Below, piece by piece: positions 34,401 to 47,589 of a DNA stretch of 64,000 bases. Source of the stretch: Acestrorhynchus altus (lineage: Eukaryota > Chordata > Actinopteri > Characiformes > Acestrorhynchidae). The stretch's first letter is position 1. Every line of letters begins with the position of its first letter. The DNA is taken from assembly GCA_034509495.1 (NCBI GenBank), contig CM067522.1, positions 7,671,923-7,735,922 on the forward strand, given 5' to 3'. The notes beneath the pieces are model-generated. The model ran no database searches. It had not been told where the DNA came from and saw nothing but the letters and a program-made list of their open reading frames with translations. The position numbers were made by a program, and so were the translations under genes.

Positions 34401-35734
34401 TTCATGCTTTGAGGGACCCTTCAAGAAAAACAAGTTTAGTGATGTACAGGGATAGACTGGCCATTGGAAGAACTGGGCAAAATCCCAGTGGGCCACTATG
34501 GGTGTGGGTCATTTTATACAACTATGATGGGTTATGCAAAGTTCTCACAGAGTACTTTCTTGTTCACTTCACCAAAGTTATCAATGTGCAAAGCCCAGAG
34601 TAGCAACAATAGAGAGGCTATTCTCCCTGCTTCATATTGCTGCTGAAGATTGAACTTATTTCCAGATGATTTAAAGCTGGTTTAAAGGGCAATGGTACTT
34701 TGTAATGCCTCCAACAATGAAGAAAGGCCTCACAATTCTGCTGGATCTTAATACTGCTGATCCAACAAATCAGCTCATGAACAACTATTTCTTGACTAAA
34801 AGTGGGTTTTGAAAGGAAAGCACTCAGATCTAAGATCAGACAGAGCACTCCTCTGAGAATCTCAAACTCAAATCCAGAGCTAACAGGCCCAGATCTCCAC
34901 AACCCTGGAAAAACTAGGATTAAATACACACAGGACCAAACTGGCTCGACAAAATTCAGGTTGTGGATAATGAGTGAGGCAGAGCCAATTATCCAGAATT
35001 ATTGAACTGCTCACACATCAAATTAACTTTTTTCTGCATTAAACACAAGTATATAATGTGCACTTGCAGTACAGACACTGGAATATATGCTACTTTGTGT
35101 TTGTACAGATGTTTTGGATCTTGGTTAAAGCTATATTACAGACAGTCTAACTTGTTGAAATTTTTTTATCTCCAATCTTTATTGGAATTGGGTGGTATTT
35201 ACCTCTGAGAGGCAGAAAGCCTATGATATGTCGGTAGCTAACAATTATAGGGGTTAAAATTACTTTTCATTTAACCTAGGTGGGCGGGTGCCCAGCATAT
35301 GTGATGCCCCAGGCAACAGGCACTATACTGGAAGGAAATGAGGCTTAAGTAGAAGTCTCTAACTGTATAATCCATACAGTTTTCTAGGCAAAAGCACAAC
35401 ATGTGGTTAGTTGTGTGGTGGCTGGAGCATTAAACACCTTAAAATGGCCTTTGGCATTAGCATTTGTGCACTTGCATTAACTATGTTTCTGGCTGTACTC
35501 TCTACTGAATAGTTCTAGACAATTGAGAGTGAGTCTTTTAGCTTCCAATAAAGAAATAGGTTATTAGTACTCTTGAAAAGATGCCTTGGCCTCTGTTGTC
35601 GTAGAGAACTTGCTTAGTATATTTGCAGCATCATGGCTGGGCAAACACACTACATTAGACCAATAAGAGTTCTTTTCCAAATCTCCACTGTGGCAGTTGT
35701 GTGTTACATAACAGCCAATCAAATTTGACATGTT
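34401..35734. other. Intergenic sequence, no gene recognised
   Basis: Short ORFs only. 34740-34930 carries a gatccaacaaatcagctcat motif related to the repeat at 41353. Confidence 0.45.
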
Positions 35735-35950
35735 TAGGGCAAAGCCCATAGCCAGAATGCTTACTTTGCAGTAATGATGTTGGCCAAGGCCAATAGCCAG
35801 CATGCAAAAGCCATGGTAGCGATTTGGGCAAGGCTTACATCCAGCATTCTAATGCAATGGTAATAATGCTGGCCAAGGCCCGTAGCCAGCATGTTAAACT
35901 TGCGGTAATGATGTTGACCAAGGAGCTGTTGTAGTGATGTTAGCCGAGAC
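35735..35950. repeat. Degenerate minisatellite, about 45-bp unit
   Basis: Four to five units, each with an aaggcc-agccagcat core followed by taatgatgttggcc. On the - strand the units stay open and give repeated LATGLGQHYYHK-like peptides, which explains two overlapping ORFs there without a real gene. Confidence 0.8.
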
Positions 35951-37199
35951 TGTTGCCACACAAAGCAATACATCTATGTTAGCTGCCTTAGGTAATGTTT
36001 TGCTGTTTGAATGTTTCCATAAAATGACAACCAAAGGCCATTTATCCAGATCCCTGAATGAGCCTGGAGAAAGGAGGTTTAGTTTTATTTCAGAATTCAT
36101 TTAGGTTTCAGTAACAAGTCCAGTGGTTGTAAAATTGCCATGTAAAAATGATTTGTGAATGTTGTTGGTACATTTTTCTTTTATTAAATATAAAGAAAAT
36201 TCTTTTGTAAGTTGGTTTCTTTCTGTCTTATTGCTTGGTCGGTCTTAATATTGTACCTGAATCCACCCTATGGGTTTAAAAAGCAGGTTAATGCCAGACT
36301 GAACCTCAAATTGAGTGAATAAATCAGCTAGGGGTCCACCAACAAACATGCCTCATAAATGCATTCAAGTTATGCTGGATCAAGTTACACTGATTTGGGT
36401 GATTTGTACCGTGAATAATTCATATAACTCACAAGCTGAATGGTCTAAAGCCTCTTATTGTTAAACTTGGTTAAATGAGTGAGTGGTTCTATGCCTGAGG
36501 CCTTGGCATTAGGGAAACTATGTCTCTAATTGACGGGAAGGGTTCTACCAAAGACATGACATGAATAAATCATCTGTCAGGAACGCGTCCCGTTAGAAAG
36601 CACCACAGGATTTCGGTAACGACCCCTGATCCCTCTGCAGAAAATACCACATAATGACCATCTGGTGGCCAATTAAGAAGAAGTCCATGTTAATGCTAAC
36701 ACTTTCCCTGTAAAGAATGGGGAAACAGAGATGTATGGTCTTCACAGTGCTGCTGATGTTTTATGTTGGTCTGATGACCTAAATCTGTGATTCATTCTGA
36801 AGTGGAAGGACTATCATAGAGAGTGCACTTGGATAAGAAACGTCTAAGATCATTGTCCTAAGAATATACTGTAAGTACCAATGATGGCAGTGTGCAGTAG
36901 TGCTGCGGCTTCTCAGGCTCCCAGTGAAAATCCAGTTTTAGATGTTTTAATGTCGGCTCTGAGCCTGAATTTGCTCGCCTTAAGCATATGACATTCAGCC
37001 AAACCGAACTTATTAACATTAAGGAGAGTTTGGCTACATAAACATCAATGATGAACCACTAGGCACTAGTCACACTAGGAAGACTGCAGCTATTGAGGAC
37101 ACTGGCATGGCAGTAGGGGAAACTGGACCTTCTGCAGCTGAGGATGAAGAGTTTCTGAGAAGATGAGACGAGTTTTTGGCTGTGTAAGTCATTGTTGTC
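35951..37199. other. Intergenic sequence, no gene recognised
   Basis: Non-repetitive. 36560-36800 is less AT-rich; no domain or RNA structure seen. Confidence 0.45.
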
Positions 37200-37768
37200 T
37201 TCACAGCCCCGGATTCTAAATTTAATGACGCACCTAAAGAGCTGCAAGGCAACATCAGCTTGCTTCAGAACAAGCACGCAGAGGCTTTTTACGTGGTGGC
37301 TGGGGATTTTAACCACGTAAACCTGACAAACACTTTGCCAAGGTTTCATCAGCACGTCGGTATACTAACACTGGGAAATAACACACTGGACCGTGTTTAT
37401 ACCAACATATGAGATGCATACAATGCCGTTCCCCTGTATGCATACTGCAAGGAAGCCACAGAGGATGCAGTCTCCACTGTGGTCCACACTGCCCTCACCA
37501 ACCTAGAGCAGAATTATTCTTATGTCCTCATGCTCTTTGTGGATTTCACATCTGCTTTTAACACCTTGATCTGCTTGAACTGCTCACTGCTCACATATGA
37601 CTGCTCACCTACCCATCCAGGCTGTCATGCTGTAAAGTTTGCAGACAACACAGCAGTGGTTGGATGCATCACAAACTGGCTGCAGTCAGGAGTCTGGCTA
37701 CGGGCAGGAGGTGGAACACCTGGAGGGTTGGTGGAGAAAGAATAATCTCTGCATCAGTGTGAAGAAGA

Positions 37769-37858
<90 letters not shown>

Positions 37859-38362
37859 GGAGGATCTGGAAGTGGTCTCCAGTTACAGGTACTTGGGTGT
37901 GCATCTGAGGAACAACTTCAACTGCGGCAACAACACTTCCAGTCTGATCAGGAACGCACATCAGTGGTTGAGGTGTACATACCCCCTCAGACAGGAGGTT
38001 GCAGAGCATTAAGTGTAGAACCACCAAAATGACACACTTTAACTGGACACTCAACACTTTATCCATGCTGCTATTCCCTTCTCTTTATTCATAAGCTGTT
38101 ACGTTCATTCCCATCTATTCACAACTGCGATTCATGTTTACTGCACATTATTTATTATTACTATTATCTATTGTTATTGTATTTTATTTGGTATTGTATT
38201 TCCTTAACAATTCTATTGTTTTTTATGTATTGCTATTGTATATATTTTTATATCTGTTTATTTCTATTTTTAAATGCATTGCTTTTTAGAGTGTAACTGG
38301 GATATTGAGATTATAATTTTGTTCCACCTGGAATGACAATAAATCTCCTTGAATCCTTGAAG
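37200..38362 (+). pseudogene. L2-like LINE remnant (endonuclease and RT scraps)
   Basis: Near 37285-37415 the translation gives VVAGDFNHVNLTNTLPRFHQ then NNTLDRVYTNI, the C-terminal part of an APE-type endonuclease. Near 37515-37560 SYVLMLFVDFTSAFNTLI is the RT block before the catalytic site, but most of the RT is deleted. The 3' end is cctggaatgacaataaatct followed by ccttgaatccttga, a short-unit tail. A long (AC)n run interrupts it. Dead. Confidence 0.8.
37772..37851. repeat. (AC)n microsatellite, about 40 units
   Basis: 80 bases of pure CA repeat inside the LINE remnant. The longest CA tract in the window. Confidence 0.97.
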
Positions 38363-38689
38363 TCATGGTAGTTTACACTCATGAAAATATAGACAGTAGA
38401 AAAGATAAAAGTTTTAATTTTATGACCAGTGAATTTTTTTTTATATTATTACATAAACATAAACTAAAGTTAATAATTTTTCTCGAAGTGTTTCCTTTTC
38501 TGATATTGGATAGGGTTGTCATGATACCAAATATACAGTATGTTTTGATACCAATACCAAGTGGAACATTCCAGGTCTCAATACCATACAATATTGTGGC
38601 AAATTAAAATGTTAATTGAATTGAGCACAGAACATATCAAAACATTTACAACTTAAATAACATTACTACTTTTTTTTTTTAATCAACAC

Positions 38690-38812
38690 ACAATAAAGTT
38701 GATGAATCAGGTGTGTTGGGCAGGGCAGAGGTGCCTCCAGGACCAGTGTTGAGATAGAAGATGCCCAACTTAAACTCCAGAAGAGCCAGGTTCAGGAGAG
38801 AGAGAGAGAGAG
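38690..38812 (-). repeat. Dispersed repeat fragment with short (GA)n
   Basis: Contains tgatgaatcaggtgtgttgg, gcagaggtgcctccaggacc and agtgttgag, the reverse orientation of the repeat at 41353 and a common fish motif. Confidence 0.45.
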
Positions 38813-40079
38813 AAAGGTCAACATGGTGTGACTTCATTGGCCACAGAAACCAGACTTAAAAATCCAGTACAGTCTTGAGTTGTGAGTAGTTTCTCCAGAA
38901 TCCCAAACTCTGTCTCATTTTTCCTAATCAGTAACTGATTCAGTTGCAGTAATAGATCATATGAACAGGCTAAAGGAACACTGTTAGTGGCAGATTCCTG
39001 CACAGTTGTGTGATACACATGTAACATATAAGAAACAGCAAGACTTACGGTATCTAACCAGCATACCATAAACTGAAAATTGAAAAATGGATAAATCTAC
39101 TTGGAAATAAGGTTAAAATGCACATGGGAGGAACTGCATTACTATGTAGTCACCAGAATTGGGGAACTTTTTGGGCCGGCCAATGACAGATGCCTCTATG
39201 CTATTTAAGTTTCTGAAATGCAGCTTTAGTCACACCTTAAGAGGTTCCTCTCAAACTGAATTAAAATTATGGCTAGAAAATAGAATTTTCACTGAGAGTT
39301 ATTTTATTGTACCTCAATAGGGTACAACCTCTGCATTCTGTAGAAATTTGTACTTTATTTTCTGACTGTTTGTACATTAGGGATGGGTGATATATCAATA
39401 TTTATATTGATATCAGGATATAAATGAAGTGCAATGTGGGGTGAGATGATATTGTTTATATTGGGTTTTAAAATGTTTTAAATAAAATTCTGTTTTGGTT
39501 TTGTGGAATCCTTTATCTGCTCCCTCACTCTTCTGCAGCTTCTTGTCGACTCTGCTCTCATCCACCCACATTTGCATTCTCATACATGCCGTGGAGGTAG
39601 AGTTTAAGACATTCACACTTCATAAAGGAATCATCCATTGAAATGTGCTCAACAGAAGCTGTTCAGCTGTGGTCTTTAAAAAGTTCTTGACTCCCACACA
39701 TATTTATCACAAATGTGGTTTGTTCTTCTATGGAATCACTCAAAGTAAAGATTCTAACACCTTTAAAAATGTCATTGCAGGTTGACGGAGGAGCTGAGGA
39801 GCTACCGTGGCAGAATTAGCAGTATTACTGAAGTTATTTGCCAAGGCTGTAAATAAACTTCTCAACACACCATATTGCTCACATGTTTCCTCCCTTCTCG
39901 TACCATTGTGCACAACCAGCTCTCAGGATTGCTTTATTTTTGGCTGACCAAGACATTTTGAGGAGAACATATTTCACTGGGGGAGGCTCTCAGAGACAAG
40001 AGGTATGTGTGGGGTGTTTTCTTCCAATGTTATTTTTTTTCCCTTTTTCTTAAAGCCCCCCTTTTCTCGGCTTTCTCCC

Positions 40080-40580
40080 TCCTTGGTCGGTGGTTTACTT
40101 TAGCAGCTAAAGTAAGAGGCTTGGAGGCTCGGGCCCCAGCCTGGATGCCCACAACTCACCAGGACCAACTGGGGCTGATGAAGTCCTAGTTGACAGCTGC
40201 ATAAATCATGGCCCAATGGTGCTAATAGGTGGTGGTATTAAAACCCAACCCACCCCCACCACCAACAACAACCCCAACTGGACCACCCAGGCAGCCTTTA
40301 CAGGAATAGGATCATCCAGTCATATCTAACGTGGCTGAAACTGTACAGCCATCGGAGGCACTTAACCCCCCTCCTCCCTCCCTTGTGGCTGCTAGGGGGC
40401 TCTCTTAGCAACACAGGAAAGGCCCGTCTGGCATCCACACTACAGTGATTCATATTTGGCACTTCCATAAAGGGTTTTCTGGGGCCCTGCCTTGCTTTTT
40501 GGAACCATTGTGAACCTTAACTCCTCGCTCCCTTTCTCGCCCCTTTGGATGAAAAACCTATAAACATTTCCAGGCCAATA
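40080..40580. other. Candidate conserved non-coding block
   Basis: Non-repetitive, moderately GC-rich, no coding frame. Contains gacagctgcataaatcatgg (an E-box CAGCTG beside a homeobox-like core) and long C-rich stretches. Conservation cannot be tested here. Confidence 0.3.
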
Positions 40581-41352
40581 ACCAAGCAAGAGTCATTCGC
40601 TTACCTCAGAAGAAGACTGTAGGTCCTTGTAAAGACATTTTATCTTGGGGCATGAATTTATGTTAAAGCCTACTTGACCCTAAAATGTCAAGTTAGTTGT
40701 TTGCCAACAATGAACCAGAGCTAGCTTTGTGAGAATCAATCATGGGAATCTAGCTAAAAATGAAACCCACTTAAAGAGGACAATGACTTTTTCAAGGAGG
40801 ACAGATGGATATTCTTTTAGATAGTCTTTTCACCATCATTCCCAGATTCATATTAATTCATAAAATCTAAAAAAAATTCTATTATATTGTATTCCAAAGT
40901 TTTTCTTATTGCATTGCACTTGACTTTCATTATCCTGGTTTCAAAAGACATGACAAACAGAACCTCAGTTTAATAATGCCTACTGTATGAACTGTGTGCA
41001 TCTGGAAAAAAATCCAAAAGTTAGTAACTTATCTTAAAGTTTATGAACAGTTTTTTGAACAGTTTGCGCCACAAACTGCTTTTCGCTTTACATGTTATAA
41101 CATTGGTGTGAGGATCTACATGCATTCAGCTACAAGAGCATTAATGAAGTTCTGATGTTATTGATTAGTTATTGATTATTTCTGAATCACAAACACTCCA
41201 ACTCATCTGAAAGTGTTCCATAGTCCCACAGTAGATAATTCTGCTGTTCAACAGACCAGTGCTGAAAGATTTTATTCTCTAATTATATTCAACTAAAAAT
41301 AACATTTTATTGCATTGATGTGATACAAATATCCCCTTTGATCCCATAGGTT

Positions 41353-41480
41353 AGTGTTTCTCAACCCTGTTGAAGGAGACACAACTGCTCTGTGTATATT
41401 TCAGAGGTTACCCTACCCGATTCAACTAATCAGCTCATTAACAAACCCTTCAGAATTGACATAGGCATGTTAACACTAGA
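41353..41480 (+). repeat. Dispersed repeat fragment
   Basis: Contains ctcaaccctgttgaaggaga, cccgattcaactaatcagct and cattaacaaacccttcag, a recurrent fish repeat, opposite in orientation to 38690. Confidence 0.5.
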
Positions 41481-42240
41481 AACTACAGAACCTTTCAGGA
41501 GGGTCTTTAAAAATTTGTACATGAATCGTGACAAACATAAAGAAGCCTACCCAAGTTCACTATCAAACATTTTTCCTTCAGCCAAGAACCACTTTGGGCC
41601 CATTTTTAGTCCAGACTCTGTTGCCTATATCACTTCCTCTCTGGCTATTTTACAATGTTTTACTAGCCAACAAAAAGTCCTGCATGGTTTGGGCTGGCCC
41701 TTACTGCTCAAAGCTCACCATGTTGCATAGCAACTGTTTCAGCCAACATCAAAACAGGCCTCACCTTCCCTTTTTAGGCCCCCCCCACGTATTGCCTCAG
41801 CCTGGGCTGAGCTCACTTTGACCTTCTTCAGCTTCACGGCAAGGGTGAATCCCAGGTCCTAATCACATCAGGGTTGAGATCAGACCACGGAGGATCTCCC
41901 CTCTCCCTTCGCAGCCTTCTGAACCCTCCTGCACTTCATTACAGGACTACCCCTCCCAGCCAAGAAAGTCTGTGGGGAGAGGGTTAGGGTTTATGAAAAG
42001 CATGATTATAGCTTCTGGGATCAATCATACCATGAAATAAAGCAACACTGTATTGCTTTATTGCTTACCAGCACCTTATACGTCAACAGAAGTCCTGTCA
42101 ACACTGTCTCTCGTTCAAGTATAGAAAGAATACTGAAAATTGTTGAGTAATGATGATTCACTTGAATACAAGGAAGAGAATTATTAATCACTCAGGTAAC
42201 TAATATATCAAAATAATATATCAAATTGATTAGCTCCTAG

Positions 42241-42244
42241 AAAG

Positions 42245-42277
<33 letters not shown>

Positions 42278-42278
42278 T
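42241..42278. repeat. Poly-A followed by (AT)n
   Basis: About 20 A then nine AT units. Could be an old retroelement tail. Confidence 0.8.
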
Positions 42279-42724
42279 TACCTTATAATATAATATTATA
42301 ATCAAAATTAAGTTATTTATATTTTCTCATTCTGTAACAAGTTTAACATTATGTAGTGTCTTTAACTTGTATGCATTTTAGACTCTTTATCTAGAAATTT
42401 ATCTAGAAAGATTAGTCCCATTGTGGATATATGTCCTATAAGGTCTAATATCTCAATACTGTTCAAAATGCAGACAGAATCTTACAATACCAAGTGGACA
42501 AAAGCTAAAGGTGCTATAGAGAACACTATGAAGCAAAAGCTGAGGAGGAAATAGCACAAGGTTGATTATTCTCAACCTATACTACGCTACACCTGATCAG
42601 TTTATAATTAGAATGCATTACAGCCCACAAAACAAACAAGTTTATATAAACCTGTTGTTGCCTTTTGTTGTCCAGACACTGAAATGTAGGAAATAGCATG
42701 TCGGCATTAAAAAACATCTATATT

Positions 42725-43108
42725 TGTCAGGAATGTGCTCTGAGCAGACAAAGAGAGGCAGACGTACTTGCACGGTTTTTGAGGATTTAGTTAATGAAAT
42801 CAACATCAAAAAGCAAAACAAAACAAAAGGAGAGCACATGCTGACATGAACATTAGGTATCAAACACAATAGACCCAGCAGGACTGACTGAAACAAAGGA
42901 CTTAAAACACATGGACAAGATTACACACACCTGGGACTGGATGACAAACAGGAAGGCTAAAAAATGAGAAGCAGATGGGAATGGGTGGAGCAAGGGTGGA
43001 GACAAGACCAAAATAAAACACATGTGCTAAGAAGTGGGAAAACCAAAACAAAAATGACCGGTGATGAGAAGGGGTGACGGGCGAGCCAAACAGGAGAGAT
43101 ACATGACA
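42725..43108 (-). mobile_element. Solo LTR-like unit, copy 1
   Basis: Begins TGTCAGGAATG and ends ATACATGACA, so the - strand reads TGTCATGTAT...CCTGACA with TG...CA ends. Shares cgtgcaagtacgtctgcctc (- strand) with tgcaagtacttccgcttcat of copy 4, and the tccacccattc and caggtgtgt blocks with the others. No internal gag or pol was found, so it is probably a solo LTR. The superfamily is not fixed. Confidence 0.6.
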
Positions 43109-43849
43109 GTACTAAATGTGCCTCACAAAAATGAGCAGATGCAATGCTAATATATATGGAGTCAAAATCAGTAATATAATAGTTTGACGTTTTTGAATTG
43201 GCCTGTTTTGCAGGACTGTATTGGTTATGCTGTTTTCAATGAAGAGACAGTGTTTGAAGTTCATTATATAAGGTAAATACCATTCTAGCAACTTAAATAA
43301 AATTAGTCATTTGCCTCTCACAGAAACAACAGCACCAGCTTTAGTTAATGTAAAATAAATAAATACATAAATAAATAAGACATTATGCATCAGTATCTTG
43401 ATGTATTTCCATCTGAAATGTAGACTTTGGGATATAAATTGGGATAAATGGAGCTAAGCAGCTACAAAAAAACCCCCCACATAGTTTCTAATCAGTCATG
43501 CAGGAATTGCCCTTTTATTTTGGACAGAAGAAGGAACTGTAACCGGGGGGGCATTACAGCACCTCTGGCTTTACTATTCTGCTTTGTAGCTGTGTGCTGC
43601 TGTTTCCACTGTCCATTTTCTCTTCATTCCTGTTTGAGTGTATTATGATGGGCAGCATGATGTCCTTAACCACCAATTATGGTCTGAGTGAAAAGACAGA
43701 AACAGGCTGTTAGTGTTAATCACACGTTCAGGGTATCAAACCTGAGGATCATATATTGCCAAATGTATTATCTGAGAACTGAATATGATGGTATATGATG
43801 GATTCTAGGCTACTAATACATCTGTAACAGAATTTAGATATTTGATTTT

Positions 43850-44172
43850 TTCAGCTCACATCTCAGAAATCATGTTGGAAAGTGATCATCCAGAGTGTTT
43901 TTGAGCTGAAAATGCAATTATTTGCAATGATTAGATTAGAAATCCTATTTATAAGTTCTTCAAAATACTTGACAGTAGTCCAAATCAAACACTAAATATC
44001 CCTTATTCTGTTTATTTATGTATGTATCAGCACATACATTTATCCAGTCTCAGGACTTTTATTCTGAAATTTGAACACAGTGTGAGCAAAGAAAAAGCAA
44101 ACAGCCCCTTCCTTCCTAATTTGTGGGTCAGTGATGTCATGCATCAGGTTGAGCATGTAAATGTAAATATGT
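43850..44172 (+). mobile_element. Repeat family B, copy 3 (truncated)
   Basis: Shares tgatcatccagagtgttttt, tctcaggacttttattctga and gtgatgtcatgcatcaggtt with copy 2. Its right half is replaced by the L2 element that starts at about 44180. Confidence 0.6.
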
Positions 44173-44179
44173 AAATATG

Positions 44180-45190
44180 ATTTCAGTCATACCTGACTGA
44201 CCACCTCCAGTGTGTAAACATTAACAGTACTCACTCCTATCACACCATAGTAAAATATGGCATTCCACAGGGGTCTGTCCTTGGTCCATTACTGTTCTCC
44301 CTCTACTTACTACCGCTGGGTAATGTCATCCGAAAGCATGACATTGCTATGCTACGCTGATGACACCCAACTTTACATATCAGCCAAACCTAATGAGGAT
44401 CATTGCCTCAGTAGAAGAACGAACTGTGTTAAAGAAATTAAAACCTGGATGACACACAATTTCCTTTTACTAAACTCTGAAAAAACCCCCAGAGATCTTA
44501 ATACTAGGACCTAATAAACCCACTATCCCTATTAATCTAGATGGTTTTTCAATTATGCCCAGCTCAACTGTAAGAAACCTTGGGGTTATATTTGACTCTG
44601 ATGTAGTAAATATAGTAAGACGGGATTCTTCCACCTATGCAATATTACAAAATTGCGTAAATCACTCTCACGCAAGCGTGCAGAGATACTGGTGCAAGTA
44701 TTCATCACATCTAGACTATATTATTGTAATGCCCTTCTAGCTGGTAGCTCAGGGAAATCCTTACAGAAGCTCCAATCTGTACAAAACGCTGCTGCGAGGG
44801 TTCTCACTAGACCTCAGAAATTTGACCACATTAGTCCTGTTCTTAAATCCCTCCATTGGCTTCCCATTAAGTTTCGAATTGACTATAAAATATTTCTACT
44901 AACATACAAGTCGCTACATGGCTTAGCCCCCCCTTACCTCAAAGACCTTTTAATACCCTAAGACCCGTCACGTAGACTGTGTAATCAGGACGCAGGCCTA
45001 TTGATAGTCCCTAGGATTACAAAGAACAGTGTTGGGGAACGAACCTTCTCCTATAAAGCCCCCCAACTCTGGAATAGCCTTCCTCCTACTGTTCGGGACT
45101 CAGACACACTCTCTGTCTTCAAATCAAACTGAAAACCTTTATTTTTACGCTGAGATGTGTTGGTTTTGCACCAGACATAGCTTTTTCCTC
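44180..45190 (+). pseudogene. L2-type LINE reverse-transcriptase remnant
   Basis: Translation gives SYLTDHLQCVNINSTHSYHT, then YGIPQGSVLGPLLFSLYLLP, the catalytic block LCYADDTQLYIS (YADD at 44353-44364), IKTWMTHNFLLLNSEKTP, SSTVRNLGVIFDSDVV, ITSRLYYCNALLAGSSGKSL, SVQNAAARVLTRPQKFDHIS and LKSLHWLPIKFRIDYKIFLL. This is the order of the C-terminal half of fish L2/Maui ORF2. Frame changes near 44514 and 44650 and stops such as 44959 show it is dead. The 5' part (endonuclease, start of RT) is missing, as usual for 5'-truncated insertions. Confidence 0.9.
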
Positions 45191-45194
45191 ACTG

Positions 45195-45600
45195 GCTGAA
45201 AAGTAAAATTTTTCTCCATACATTTGGAGAGTCTCCCACATGCCTTTTGGAAAACTTAAAGCATGGCTTCCTATTTTTGTCTGCAAGTGAAGACTTTTTT
45301 TCTGGCCACTCTTCCATAAAGACCAGTTCTATGGAGTGTGTGTACTGTAGTCATATGCACAGATACTTCTGTCTCTGCTTGGGATCTCTGCAGCTCCTTT
45401 AGGGTTACCATTGGTCTTTGCCTCTCTGATGAATGCCCTCCTTGCCCTGTCTGAGATTTTAGGTGGGAAGTCCTCACTTGGCAGGTTTGCTGTGGTACCA
45501 TTTTTCTTTCCATTTGATGATAATGGATTAAATGGTGCTCTGGGGAACATCAGAGATTTGGATATTCAGATAACAAAAAATAAATACAGGTTGTTTTTTT
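45195..45600 (-). pseudogene. Tc1-like transposase fragment
   Basis: The - strand gives, across frame changes, QSTIKSII-like sequence, SDRARRAFIREAKTN, VTLKELQRSQAETEVSVHMT and HRTGLYGRVARKK, then a part similar to KRHVGDSPNIW. This is the helix-turn-helix DNA-binding region up to the start of the catalytic domain. No terminal inverted repeats are present, and it directly abuts the L2 3' end. Confidence 0.85.
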
Positions 45601-45673
45601 CTAAAGTGTGCTTGAACCAAAAAGTGCACAATAAGAGATATCTTCATTGTGTAAAGTTGTGTAATAAAGACAC

Positions 45674-45959
45674 TGTCACATATCTTTCTTGTCCCTCTGG
45701 TCTTGTCTTTGTTTTGTTTATCTCCCCTCTTCTGAGCACATGTCCTGTCTCCTCCCATTCACAGCTGTGTCTGATTTGTAACCCTGCCCCTTCATTATCA
45801 TGTTCCAGACTTGTCTAATGTTCTCCTGTGTATATAAGCCCCTTGTTCTCAGTTGTGTTCTTGTCTACATGTCTAGTTTGGTCGTCTTGGTTATTGTTTA
45901 TGTACCATGTTCAATAAATATTCAACCCAGCCTCCACCTGTGAGTCCGCATCCGTTACA
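45674..45959 (+). mobile_element. Solo LTR-like unit, copy 2
   Basis: Begins TGTCACATATC and ends CCGTTACA. Contains tctggtcttgtctttgtttt, gtatataagccccttg (TATA-like) and ttcaataaatattc (polyadenylation signal) in the order expected of U3-R-U5. No adjacent coding sequence. Confidence 0.65.
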
Positions 45960-46127
45960 GAGACGGAGGTCATTTTGAAAAGGTTTATTTACAGTTTGCA
46001 GACAGAGGTAGAGTTCATTTTAGAAGTTAAATGTCAGAATTGAATCTAATCGTCAGGAATGTTTAGCAGTGTCATTCCAGGTTTACAAACTGATTTTAGT
46101 GCCTTTTTTTTAATTTCATTTTATTTT

Positions 46128-46330
46128 CATTTAGCTGATGCTCTTTTCCACAGTGACTTACAATATTAATCACATTACAAGTCTGGGCCAGAGTAGTGTT
46201 AGGAGTCCTGTCCAAGGTGTAGCACACCATGGTTGCCCAGAGTGGGAATTGAACTCCAGTCTCCCCCATGGTGTGATGGCTCACTGGTGGTGTTACCTGT
46301 TGTCCTACACCAGGGTATAATTTGGCTCTG
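46128..46330 (+). repeat. Teleost dispersed repeat
   Basis: Begins catttagctgatgctctttt then ccacagtgacttacaat, and later has agtgggaattgaactccagt, as in a very common fish short repeat whose consensus has tccaaagcgacttacaa. Non-coding. Confidence 0.6.
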
Positions 46331-47589
46331 TCCTGCTCCTGTCCCAATACTGCTCTCTGGCCTGATCAACACCAGCCGGGTGTCTGCACCATCTCATGTC
46401 TATCACATCCACAGCATCCTGTGTCTAGACATAAAATAATATCTCAATATATTTTAGCTGAATGGCGATATACTATAGACAATACATGTGGAAAAATTAG
46501 GACACCCCATGAAAATTCTCCTCATGGTTCCACCTGGTAACCAGCTTGTTACACCTTCTTCCATCTTTTTACTATTTTTAAACAGGAGCTGAGAGCAGAG
46601 GACGGAGCCTAGCAACAATACATAAATGAACTTAAAATGCATGTTTCCTTACACATTTTCTACATGTGTAATGTCATATGAGGAAGGGCTGCATCAGAAC
46701 ACAATAAAATCATACAGTACAGTAGCACCTGATGGCAATTGATGGTGGTCATAATGGCCTTTTGGACGAAATGTTAAAAGTATGGCTAGTCTCCTGAAAC
46801 ATTTTGGTTATCATTTTATCACCTATTGTTGTGGAGCGATACATTCTCATGATAAGTGTTGCTAACTAATGATTCCTGTCAGCTTGTGAACAACCCACTC
46901 ATTCTCACAATAACCTCACAAGTAGGGTTTAAAAAGAGAACATGACACCTGTCATATGATAATGCATCACTCCACTGTGACGCCACAATAAACTTTTCAG
47001 GATACTAGGCTTACTTTTTGAAGTATATGTTCACTATAAACCAAAATCAGTTCACTTAACAAAAATATAAGTTTACAAACTATAATGTTTCATTATAATA
47101 ATTTTATTTATTTATTTTATCTAAATCATTCTGCTGATGTTAAATTGTACTGAATATTATCACATTTTTGCAACTATTTTAATTCAGCAATACTTTGTTT
47201 TGAGTTGAATCCACTTATTAGGTCTAGTTGCTTGAAACTGGCAAGTGGACCATGCAAGCTTAAAAATACATTATGCAAAAAAAAAAAAAAGAAGAAGCTG
47301 CACTGATGTTTGTTTTAGTCATTGATTCTCTACAAGTAACAGTCAAAACATTTTTTTTCAGGATTGTTTACATACATCAAAATCATGAAAACTTTAAAAT
47401 ATGAATCCATTTTGAGAGTATGAATTTCATGTAGTGCTCAAATGCCTGTGGATCATATCCAGAATAAATGTAAATGAAATGTCTTCACTGAAGCAACAGG
47501 GCTGTGAAAGAAACACACTGTTCATGCGCTTGACAAATGGCATGACTAAATGGCATGTTACACCTCATGAGAGACTTTATTTATTTCTC

